Virus record (IMG/VR): IMGVR_UViG_3300028840_004217
Location: 1-64,000 of that record
Source of the DNA: a virus
DNA: 64,000 nt
Direction: 5' to 3' (one strand)
A program made the translations under genes and the position numbers. How positions within the stretch are numbered: position 1 is the stretch's first letter; every line of letters begins with the position of its first letter. Shown here piece after piece: positions 57,414-64,000 of the stretch. The notes under the pieces are model-generated. The model was not told the DNA's origin, ran no database searches, and was given only the letters and a program-made list of their open reading frames with translations.

Positions 57414-58528
57414 GAAACCCTCCCCATGCAGGCGTCATTGAAATACTTCAGGTCGTCATAGGCCAGTGGGTATTTCTCTCCGTAGTGCGCGTCCGTCATC
57501 GAGTTGATGATGAACTTGATGTCGCGCACCGACCCTATGAGGCGGCACATCGACCACGGGATGATCAGGCGGTCCGTCCGCGTGTCCTCGCCGTGCATGC
57601 CCTGTATGCCGAGCGTGGTGTGCTCGAACTGCAACGCGCTGTCGTGATCGAGGGGTACGTGCACCCACCGCACCCACTGGTCTTTGGGAGCCTCCAGGAT
57701 CGGAAGGGGGCTGGCCCGCTTGTTCCAGATCGGATCGACCATGAACACGGTATGCAGGCACCGGTTCATCTGCTGGAGCAGTTCGAGGTACAGCATCTTG
57801 TGCGGCTCGAACAGGAATGACTTCGCCGGACAGCCGGGGTTGACGCGCTTGGTCTCGAAGAACTCGACCCTGCCGTTCACGATGGCCACGCCGTCCACGT
57901 CGGCGGGCCACCCGCAGTACCACGGGTGGAGGACGTGATACACGAACAGCCTGTTGTGTATCAGGCTTTCACGCTCCGCGTCGTCCAGCTTGGTCAGCAC
58001 CGTTTCGAGGGCGGTAATACGCTGGTCCTCGGTGCGGTCCTTCTCCTCATGCTGTCGGGCGCCCTCCCACGGGCGCACCAGGGGCCGGTGATCTCTGGTC
58101 AGCCTGTAGGTCGTCAGAAGCTGGTCGATGGGCATTTTGTCCTCCCACCCTCCGTTCTGGTACAGGCGGCCTGTGAAGTCCTTCCGCTTCGCGTCGTACT
58201 GCGCGGCTACGACGACCTGGTTGTACTGTGACAGGGTGCGGGCCACGTGGGAATCGACCTGCATACGCCACGGCTCCGTCTTGGTGACGACGCGGAACCA
58301 GTACCGGGGCGGGCCGTCCTTCTCGTCGGGCATGTAATACCAGTTCGACGATACCAGGGACCCGTCGCCCACGGCGACGGCCAGGGACCGCAGGAACACG
58401 TCCTCGAATAGGAATGATTCGAGTCGCCGGCAGTTCTCATGCTGGAGCAGCTTGCGGGCGTCGTAGTGGCTGGCCGGGTCGAACTTGCCGTCCCTGAACT
58501 CCTGTATCACGTCACGCAGGGTATTCAT
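57410..58528 (-). CDS. PD-(D/E)XK-like nuclease candidate
   Basis: 372 residues. WPADVDGVAIVNGRVEFFET followed by KRVNPGCPAKSFLFEPHKML has the spaced D...ExK of PD-(D/E)XK nucleases with a following helix. Flanking regions are helical and Trp/Arg-rich. A Holliday-resolvase or restriction-like role is possible; the family is not certain. Preceded by pentamer-phased spacer 1. Confidence 0.55.
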   Translation of the reverse strand: MNTLRDVIQEFRDGKFDPASHYDARKLLQHENCRRLESFLFEDVFLRSLAVAVGDGSLVSSNWYYMPDEKDGPPRYWFRVVTKTEPWRMQVDSHVARTLSQYNQVVVAAQYDAKRKDFTGRLYQNGGWEDKMPIDQLLTTYRLTRDHRPLVRPWEGARQHEEKDRTEDQRITALETVLTKLDDAERESLIHNRLFVYHVLHPWYCGWPADVDGVAIVNGRVEFFETKRVNPGCPAKSFLFEPHKMLYLELLQQMNRCLHTVFMVDPIWNKRASPLPILEAPKDQWVRWVHVPLDHDSALQFEHTTLGIQGMHGEDTRTDRLIIPWSMCRLIGSVRDIKFIINSMTDAHYGEKYPLAYDDLKYFNDACMGRVS

Positions 58529-58712
58529 CAGTCCTCCTGTGGTTTGGTTTGGCTCGCATCACTTTACTCCGCGGAACGCTGCGACGGTGCGCGTTGGTCT
58601 GCGTGGAATGTGCTTGGCATTGCGCCGCTCCGGTCCGCCGTGCTTCGGTAGACATGGCAGGGTAGGGCAGTGGTACGCGACGCGTGAGTTGACATTGGTT
58701 TGCTCCGAATGA
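58529..58712 (-). repeat. Pentamer-phased intergenic spacer 1
   Basis: 184 noncoding bases. Read on the plus strand, G or C followed by three variable bases and G recurs every five bases with few phase slips (gctcg, ctccg, cgctg, cgttg, gtctg, gcttg). No gene with a ribosome site is visible. Confidence 0.6.
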
Positions 58713-59000
58713 TCATCTGGTGATCGCTTTTCTCAACATCGCCATCTCGACTTCGAGCAGAATGACCTTTTCTACGAGTTTCGTTATACCCGACACCCGC
58801 ATCGGTTCTCCCGGCTTCAACTCGTATTCATCTATGAAAGCATTGATCGCTCGGTAGGCGTCGGCCTCCGTGGGTTGCGTCGGACCGGACAGGACATCGA
58901 GGGCCTTGCCGGTACCGACTGTCACCGCGCCCGTGAGCAGGTTCTTCAGAAAGGCCCGGCGTTCGGTGATGTCTTCATCGGTGAACATGATCTTGCGCAT
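58713..59000 (-). CDS. Phage protein with Tat-like motif
   Basis: 95 residues from ATG at 59000. MRKIMFTDEDITERRAFLKN then LLTGAVTVGTGKALDVL contains RRxFLK and a mildly hydrophobic stretch, resembling a twin-arginine export signal, though it begins 13 residues in. The rest is helical. Export is not certain. Confidence 0.6.
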   Translation of the reverse strand: MRKIMFTDEDITERRAFLKNLLTGAVTVGTGKALDVLSGPTQPTEADAYRAINAFIDEYELKPGEPMRVSGITKLVEKVILLEVEMAMLRKAITR

Positions 59001-59339
59001 TGTAGATACCTCTGCTGTGGTTCGGTCAGCCCTGGAAAGGTCATGGTTGGCCTTGGTTTGGCACGCTATACAACGGGATGGTGCGCGAAACAGTGAAACG
59101 CTCCGGTTGGCTTCGGGTAGGTATGGCGTGCCGTGAACGCTGTATGTTGTCCTCCGTTCCTCCGATGTCCGCTTCGCTTGGGATTGCTCCGCTTTGGCGT
59201 GCAAAGCGCCGCAGCACTGCGCGAGGCCGAGGCTTGGTTATCTGCGCGTTGCCGGGGGCAGCTCTGATGTGCTCAGGTGCGCGTGGTTTCACTTTGGCGT
59301 GGACAGCTCCGCAAGGCAAAGGGGAGCGGAGGTACGTTG
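59001..59339 (-). repeat. Pentamer-phased intergenic spacer 2
   Basis: 339 noncoding bases with the clearest pattern: runs such as ctttg gcgtg gacag ctccg caagg follow in perfect five-base register, nearly all units [CG]NNNG. Individual units differ, so it is not a simple tandem repeat. Confidence 0.65.
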
Positions 59340-59897
59340 TCATTTGCCCGGCTTCAGTATCACCGGCTCCCACCCCACGACGAGGAAACGACCGAAGGAG
59401 CCTTTCTTGGCGGGCCGGTATGCGCCGACACCCACCAGGCGGCCTGAGTCGTCGACCACCTTCTTCAACTGCTGCTCAGTGATCAGCTCGTCGTCGTACT
59501 CTACCTGGAATTTCAAACGCCACTCGTCGAAGCGCGGCCTGTAGCACCAGACCCTGCCGCCGCCTATGAACTTGTTGACGACGGTGCGCTCGTCGATGGC
59601 ATACTCGGTGACGCCCAGGAACAGCTTCTCGGGCGTGATGAAGATGCAGGCCGCGGCGATCTTGGCGAGGGTGGCGCGGCCCTTGCCCTTGCTGTAGGCC
59701 CCGCCGTCGATCACGCACCGCTTCACGTTCTCTGCGGGCACGTACAGCTCCTGCGTGTCCTCGTCGCGGTAGGCGGCGTGTTCGGCCTGTTCGTCTTTGG
59801 GCAGTTTGTCGAAGTTCTCGATGGGCTGTGAGGGAAAAGCGTGCATCAGCAACCCTGGCGGCAATCCTCTGATTTCAACATCGACTTTCGCTATCAT
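59340..59897 (-). CDS. Conserved phage protein, unknown function
   Basis: 185 residues. PPGLLMHAFPSQPIENFDKL, then AAYRDEDTQELYVPAENVKR, SKGKGRATLAKIAAACIFI, WRLKFQVEYDDELI and GAYRPAKKGSFGRFLVVGWE. The two-part layout and the C-terminal FGRF motif look conserved and somewhat RAMP-like, but I cannot name the family. Confidence 0.7.
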   Translation of the reverse strand: MIAKVDVEIRGLPPGLLMHAFPSQPIENFDKLPKDEQAEHAAYRDEDTQELYVPAENVKRCVIDGGAYSKGKGRATLAKIAAACIFITPEKLFLGVTEYAIDERTVVNKFIGGGRVWCYRPRFDEWRLKFQVEYDDELITEQQLKKVVDDSGRLVGVGAYRPAKKGSFGRFLVVGWEPVILKPGK

Positions 59898-60396
59898 GGT
59901 GCGGTACCTCCTGGCGGTGGTTCGGTTTGGTGTGATCTGCGTTGCGCAGGATCACAGGGGTTGGCAGAACAAAGGTACGTCTGGCTTTGCTGTACATTGG
60001 TTTGCGTTGCCGTTGATCGCGACGGCAGGCCGCGCTGTGATCGTATGATTTATGTCATGTGGTCGCTCCCCCCTCTCGGACTGTGCTTTGGCAGGCGTCG
60101 GTCGGGCCAGCGTAGGCTTGCAGCGACATGGCCTGGAACGCTTTGACGTGCTCGGCAATACTCTGCTTGGATACGCAATGATTGAGTTGGCAATGAAAGG
60201 CTTCGCTCGGCTTCGCTGATCGTGGCCTTGCCGTGGCACGCCACGCAATGCGATGCGTCTGCCGTGGCACGCGACGCTTTGGTTCTCTATGCACTGGTAT
60301 GGCGTACTCCGCTGTGGCTGTCGTTGGGACGCTTTGCTTTGCAGGTCTATGAATAGGTTGGCACTGCTGCGTTTCGGGGTGCAGCGCATTGTTACG
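59898..60396 (-). repeat. Pentamer-phased intergenic spacer 3
   Basis: 499 noncoding bases, the longest gene-free stretch here. The GC-step recurs every five bases through most of it, for example cacgc cacgc aatgc gatgc and ggacg ctttg ctttg. No promoter or gene recognised. Confidence 0.65.
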
Positions 60397-60858
60397 CTAC
60401 GCATCGTAATCCTCATGATCTTCAAGGTCTCCGAGAACCCGGCGACGCTGTTCACGGAGAATCCAGCCCTTCAACGACAGACCCTCCGGTATGGCACCCG
60501 TCGCTTTCAGCGCGTCGTATTCCTGTATCGTTTCCTTCCGGTGTATATCGGCCCACGAATCGACCGTGTGGTCCTTCGGTATCTCGCCGGCACGCTGCGC
60601 CGCCAGAAAACTCACGAAGGTGCGGACCCGGTTCGACACCTGTTCTACGGACAGGCCGGGCGGCAGGCACGTCTGCGCGCACATGTAGCCGACTTCATCA
60701 TCCGCCTGAAACCGGGTCCAGCCGCTTTCCACGTTCGGGTCGCTCTGTTGCTCCCGCCCGCAGACGCCGCACCGCATCATCTCACCGGAGAACAGGCCGG
60801 TGGAGAAGGTGGGTTTCGATTTCCGTTTCTTCTTTTTCCTGCGTTTCGGCTTGATCAC
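60397..60858 (-). CDS. Zinc-ribbon phage protein with basic N-terminus
   Basis: 153 residues from GTG at 60858 (GGGAG upstream). IKPKRRKKKKRKSKPTF then MMRCGVCGREQQ and YMCAQTCLP, a zinc ribbon, then a helical C-terminus. The Lys/Arg cluster suggests nucleic acid contact. Confidence 0.65.
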   Translation of the reverse strand: MIKPKRRKKKKRKSKPTFSTGLFSGEMMRCGVCGREQQSDPNVESGWTRFQADDEVGYMCAQTCLPPGLSVEQVSNRVRTFVSFLAAQRAGEIPKDHTVDSWADIHRKETIQEYDALKATGAIPEGLSLKGWILREQRRRVLGDLEDHEDYDA

Positions 60859-61052
60859 TATGTACTCCCGTCTGAACTGTGGTTTGCAGTACTCGGCTTT
60901 ACCTCGCATATCAAGACGTCGGATCGCCAAACACCGCCCTGCTATGGCCTGCTTTGCTCGGGTTCGCCATGCTGCTCTATGCTACGCAAAGCGTCACCGC
61001 GCTATGCCCCGCAAAAGTTCACCTGGGCTGGCCTCGACCAGCATCACTGTAA
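60859..61052 (-). repeat. Pentamer-phased intergenic spacer 4
   Basis: 194 noncoding bases. Units such as ctatg gcctg ctttg ctcgg gttcg ccatg keep the five-base register from about 60940 to 61045. The right side holds the ribosome site of the zinc-ribbon gene. Confidence 0.6.
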
Positions 61053-61298
61053 TCACAAGTCAATAACTTCATCCTGGGGTGTCAGGTCCTCCAGCACCAC
61101 GTCGGGCGGCTGGCTGTATACCCCCTCACCCGCCGTCAGCTTCCACAGGGTGTCCTCGAAGGTCACATAGACACTTCGATTGTTGTTCACCTGGAGGGCA
61201 TTGAACACCTTGCCGCATACCTGGTGAAAGTTCTTCTTGGCGGCTTCGAGCGCGTTCAGCATTTCAAAATACTCTTTGGCGAGTTCAGGAGTCAGCAT
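61053..61298 (-). CDS. Small phage protein
   Basis: 81 residues from ATG at 61298 (CGGAGGC upstream): MLTPELAKEYFEMLNALEAA then FNALQVNNNRSVYVTFEDTL. Unknown. Overlaps the upstream gene by 14 bases. Confidence 0.6.
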   Translation of the reverse strand: MLTPELAKEYFEMLNALEAAKKNFHQVCGKVFNALQVNNNRSVYVTFEDTLWKLTAGEGVYSQPPDVVLEDLTPQDEVIDL

Positions 61299-62736
61299 CA
61301 GCCGTTGCCTCCGTGAACGGGTCGATCCTGCCGCCCGCGATCTCACGCCACCCTATGTTCTCCTTCACCGCCGCCTGTACCGTGTCATACAGCCACGACA
61401 GGATCGAATGACGATGTGCGCCCCAGAAGGCGGCCCTGTTCTTCTGGCCCTCCTCCAGACACGCCTGGCATACGCCCAACCTATGGTGGTCGGGCCGGTC
61501 GGGGTTGTCGTCCGGAAACGACAGCAAGCCCACGGACGGATCCCCGCAGCCGGTGCAGGGGCGCGTGATGATGAACTCGTACACCCTCGCCGTCAGGTCG
61601 CCTTCATAGGGTATGTCCTGAAAGGTGATGGCCTGCGCGGGTCGCGCCGGTTCCTGCTCGTCCTCACCGTCGGGTGACGTGACGTGGCTGAAGATGACGC
61701 CCGGTTCAATCTCCTCGGCCAGGGGCACGCCCTCCAGGGAGAACTGCGCGATGGCCCCGGCGACCTCCGTTCGGTATTCCTCCGGTATGCCGTGGTCCTT
61801 GTATTTCACCAGCGCATCCTTGGCCACTTCGAGGGACCGGATGAGGTGGTCCACCTGTGCGTCACGCCCACCCACCTTGTCGGCCTGCTTCGGGTCGGTG
61901 ATCGGGTCGGGTGCGCCGAGCAGCCTGTGGCGGTTCCGTACGGACGTCCAGGTGCGGGAGAACCCCGCCGCCTCCAGGTTGTCCAGGAGGCCCAGGGCGT
62001 CGTTCCACGTGCCGAAGTCGTTGGCGAAGTCCACGGCCTGATACAGACTCTGGCGGTGGAGCTGCGCGTCGGCGGCGAACTGGTTGACCACGTTGTCACC
62101 GTAGGCCCCCAGGCGTCCGCCGTCCTTCCGGTACTCCAGGAGGACGGAACCGACCATCCAGTATCCTTCGACCAGCATTTCCTGTCCGTTGCGTATGCGG
62201 CGCACACCGTCGCGACACCGTTTGCACATCTCGGCCCACGCTTCTGTTTCCGTCAGTTTGGGCAGCAGTTGATCAGGAGTCGTCACTTTTTCTTTCCTTT
62301 CTGAGCGCGGCCGTTCCAGTTCTATCGTTTCAATGATCTGCTCGGTCCCTCCGGTTTGACCGAGTTTACCTTCACAGAATTGATACTTCTTGGCTTTATA
62401 TCTACCGTCGATCTGCACGCTGCCTTGTCCCAGGCCGTACCGTTTACCGGTGACGCCGCAGCGTTTACACCGCATCTTGTCATAGCCGCCGGCCTCCGTG
62501 ACCAGCGACGTTTTTTCCCACTCATGCGGTGTCTCGTCAGCCCCGCTGTACAGAACGATCTTGAGGGGCTTGCGTCTGTTCTCCCCTGGCCGCAGGGTTT
62601 GGTTAAAATGACTGAACATCGTCATGGCGTCCGTCGTGGCGGATTCCTGACTCGTCACCTGCATCTCCTCCTCGACGGGTGTTCCTATCGGCTTGTTGTC
62701 GTCATCAAGTTTGGTGTACGTCACCACCGCTTTCAT
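61285..62736 (-). CDS. Large phage protein with two zinc ribbons, unknown function
   Basis: 483 residues. RCKRCGVTGKRYGLGQG and a late CTGCGDPSVG ... CQACLEEG provide Cys pairs. The middle (LVEGYWMVGSVLLEYRKDGG, AVDFANDFGTWNDAL) is helical and DNA-binding-like. No confident family; replication or partition role is conceivable. Confidence 0.6.
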   Translation of the reverse strand: MKAVVTYTKLDDDNKPIGTPVEEEMQVTSQESATTDAMTMFSHFNQTLRPGENRRKPLKIVLYSGADETPHEWEKTSLVTEAGGYDKMRCKRCGVTGKRYGLGQGSVQIDGRYKAKKYQFCEGKLGQTGGTEQIIETIELERPRSERKEKVTTPDQLLPKLTETEAWAEMCKRCRDGVRRIRNGQEMLVEGYWMVGSVLLEYRKDGGRLGAYGDNVVNQFAADAQLHRQSLYQAVDFANDFGTWNDALGLLDNLEAAGFSRTWTSVRNRHRLLGAPDPITDPKQADKVGGRDAQVDHLIRSLEVAKDALVKYKDHGIPEEYRTEVAGAIAQFSLEGVPLAEEIEPGVIFSHVTSPDGEDEQEPARPAQAITFQDIPYEGDLTARVYEFIITRPCTGCGDPSVGLLSFPDDNPDRPDHHRLGVCQACLEEGQKNRAAFWGAHRHSILSWLYDTVQAAVKENIGWREIAGGRIDPFTEATADADS

Positions 62737-63208
62737 CAGTGACTCCTCTCGATTCTATCAGGCGTATTGTGTTCATGATGATCGCGGCCAGTTGGTCATC
62801 TATCTCAAATCGCTCGAAACACTTCTCTGCCGACTTGAGGATATTCCCGTTGCGGTTGCGCAGGGCGGCGGCGCACCAGTCGCAGACCATCTCGGTCACG
62901 TCGATCAACGTCATGTCCCACACGCCGTTTTCAAAGTGCTCCGGATGATGACGCGAGTGTGCGTTGTGATGATCGATGGCGGGCCGTATGCTGGCAAGCT
63001 GTGCCCGGTATTCGGGTGAGCCGTACTCCGTGCCCTTCATCAGAGGCGTCACCCTGGCGAACGCGGACATCTCGGGTTCGAGCAGCTTGGTCGCGTCATG
63101 CGTTTCACCGCGCACGATCAGGTGGGCGATGACGTGGTTCAGCCGCTTCTGCACTTCGCGGACGTGCTGCAGGGTCTCGAAATGCACGGCCTTCTGTTCT
63201 TCAGTCAT
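62705..63208 (-). CDS. DUF5662-family protein (HD-like)
   Basis: 167 residues. LNHVIAHLIVRGETHDATKL, PEMSAFARVT, YGSPEYRAQLASIRPAIDHH, NAHSRHHPEHFENG and MTLIDVTEMVCDW match DUF5662, whose conserved His/Asp residues suggest a metal-dependent HD-like fold. Function unknown. Overlaps the next gene's start. Confidence 0.8.
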   Translation of the reverse strand: MTEEQKAVHFETLQHVREVQKRLNHVIAHLIVRGETHDATKLLEPEMSAFARVTPLMKGTEYGSPEYRAQLASIRPAIDHHNAHSRHHPEHFENGVWDMTLIDVTEMVCDWCAAALRNRNGNILKSAEKCFERFEIDDQLAAIIMNTIRLIESRGVTDESGGDVHQT

Positions 63209-63218
63209 GTGACACCTC

Positions 63219-63395
63219 TCAAAATTCAGGCCAGATCAAGTTGTCCTCCCAGGTAGGCAAGGCCACCACGACATCGCTGCCAAGCGGTTCAGCGTACAGG
63301 CACTGAATGTAAAACCAGTTGACAGGCTTGCCCCGTTTCCAGTAATCATACTGTGCGGTCATAGCGGGTCCTATGAACACTTCACCCTGCGTCAT
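63219..63395 (-). CDS. 58-residue phage protein
   Basis: MTQGEVFIGPAMTAQYDYWK then VNWFYIQCLYAEPLGSDVVV. GGGAGGT upstream. Aromatic-rich small protein of unknown role. Confidence 0.6.
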   Translation of the reverse strand: MTQGEVFIGPAMTAQYDYWKRGKPVNWFYIQCLYAEPLGSDVVVALPTWEDNLIWPEF

Positions 63396-63446
63396 AGTGT
63401 TTTATACCTCCCCTGTTGCGTTCGTCCGTTAGACTGCGTGTTTGGG

Positions 63447-63497
63447 GCCCGGTGCGCGGAGCCTGTGTCAAGCAGAACCTGTTATCGCGCACCGGGC
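63447..63497 (-). promoter_or_regulatory. 12-bp perfect hairpin in intergenic leader
   Basis: GCCCGGTGCGCG (63447-63458) pairs with CGCGCACCGGGC (63486-63497) around a 27-base loop, in the 160-base gap upstream of the 58-residue gene. Could be a terminator for the upstream gene or an mRNA control element. A TTGACA within the loop (minus strand) lacks a -10. Confidence 0.6.
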
Positions 63498-63555
63498 TGA
63501 CAATCCCCCGTTTGCTTCATAGGCAGCCTCCTCTCTGTCTCATAGTGCATCCGAA

Positions 63556-63786
63556 TCAGTCGAGCAAATTCAAAGCCTGTGGCGGCACGCGGCGCAGGAA
63601 CGGACGGATGCCGCAGTGGGGACACGGGTCGGAGATGAGGTCCAGCCCGCCGAACTTGCGCTGGACGGTCAGGACCGTCCCTGCCGGTACCCGTATCTGG
63701 CCCGTCTGCAAATCGCGGGTCGCCACGACGCGCCGCCCTTTAAGCTGCGCCTCCGTCATCTTGCGGTACCAGTTCGTGTTGTTCAA
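63556..63786 (-). CDS. Small zinc-binding phage protein
   Basis: 76 residues from TTG at 63786 (AGGGAGG upstream; TTGA overlap with the previous stop). KGRRVVATRDLQTGQIRVPA then GTVLTVQRKFGGLDLI and CPHCGIRPFLRRV. A beta-barrel-like N-terminal part and a CxxC. Confidence 0.65.
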   Translation of the reverse strand: MNNTNWYRKMTEAQLKGRRVVATRDLQTGQIRVPAGTVLTVQRKFGGLDLISDPCPHCGIRPFLRRVPPQALNLLD

Positions 63787-64000
63787 ACCCAGAATCCTCC
63801 CTGTCGTTGTTCGGCGCGCCGCTCGGACCGCAGGAACGACTGCATCCAGGAGCCCATCCAGCACTTCTCGTTCTCACGGTTGAGCGCGTACTTGTACCGT
63901 TGGTGCAGCCGGGCGATCTCCTTCAGGTTGTCCTCGCAGATGTCCGGCCAGATGTCGAAATAAATCGTATCGTATTTGATACTTCTGTCACGGTCCCACT
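63783..64000 (-). CDS. C-terminal part of a SAM-dependent methyltransferase, truncated by window end
   Basis: Open from the right edge: IKYDTIYFDIWPDICEDNLK, EIARLHQRYKYALNREN, then CWMGSWMQSFLRSERRAEQR. The YDTIYFDIWP...SW pattern is that of phage class I methyltransferase ends (motif IV acidic pair and C-terminal helix). Start lies beyond 64000. Confidence 0.65.
   Translation of the reverse strand, partial: WDRDRSIKYDTIYFDIWPDICEDNLKEIARLHQRYKYALNRENEKCWMGSWMQSFLRSERRAEQRQGGFWV

Noticed and set aside
63466-63471. Promoter inside the 63.45 kb hairpin loop
   Set aside because: TTGACA is present on the minus strand, but no acceptable -10 lies 16-18 bases away.
1-64000. tRNA genes, insertion sequences, integrase
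   Set aside because: No cloverleaf-like T-loop segments, transposase motifs (DDE, HUH) or tyrosine/serine recombinase motifs were noticed. A tRNAscan run would be needed to be certain.

Overview
The window is a 64 kb internal stretch of a large, GC-rich tailed dsDNA bacteriophage, most likely a long-tailed siphovirus. The evidence is a contiguous rightward tail module: tail terminator, tail tube, frameshifted tail assembly chaperone, a 1124-residue tape measure protein and several distal or adhesion proteins. Around it lie many short, overlapping genes joined by ATGA or TTGA start/stop overlaps. I see no terminase, portal, major capsid or DNA polymerase, so the genome continues past both ends; genes are cut at base 1 and base 64000. 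Strong AGGAGG-type ribosome sites and TTGACA-N17-TATATT promoters point to a bacterial host using ordinary sigma-70 signals. No tRNA, transposase, integrase or CRISPR array was recognised.

Layout. 1-12.9 kb (+): accessory genes, including a DUF5131 radical-SAM-like protein, a CgeB-like glycosyltransferase, a DUF6745 pair, a B12-binding radical SAM enzyme, a sulfotransferase-like protein, a HAD-like protein, a methyltransferase and many small zinc-ribbon proteins. 12.9-13.2 kb: a noncoding junction with a hairpin element found again at 46.6 kb, tandem repeats and a terminator. 13.2-18.6 kb (-): DUF3150-like, DUF1257-like and an AAA+ ATPase whose Walker B precedes Walker A, then SprT-like and small genes separated by a repeated structured RNA element. 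18.7-22.4 kb (+): a B12 radical SAM enzyme interrupted by a mini-intein at a cluster cysteine, and a SPASM-like radical SAM enzyme. 22.4-26.5 kb: small blocks of both strands, including a second CgeB-like glycosyltransferase, a SWIM finger and an HNH nuclease. 26.6-46.6 kb (+): methyltransferase, a three-domain glycosyltransferase, a Hint-like protein, the tail module, and late membrane proteins with a holin candidate. 46.7-64 kb (-): an early-type region of small genes, with a NUC1 nuclease, an HTH regulator, DUF4314, a YkuD-like protein, a protein with twelve CxxCxGxG motifs, a PD-(D/E)XK-like nuclease, DUF5662 and a methyltransferase.

How it works together. Leftward operons start at near-identical AT-rich promoters, often beside phased A/T tracts, and their genes share an extended ACACAAGGAG ribosome site. 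Rightward operons end at strong hairpins. Four radical SAM-type proteins, three glycosyltransferases, a sulfotransferase-like protein and three methyltransferases suggest phage-encoded modification of a glycan, peptide, lipid or DNA; the substrate cannot be read from the sequence. The most unusual signals are the four-copy covarying three-hairpin RNA element, the permuted AAA+ ATPase, the intein in a radical SAM cluster motif, the four pentamer-phased spacers at 58.5-61 kb, and the evenly spaced dyads beside the 48.8 kb promoter.
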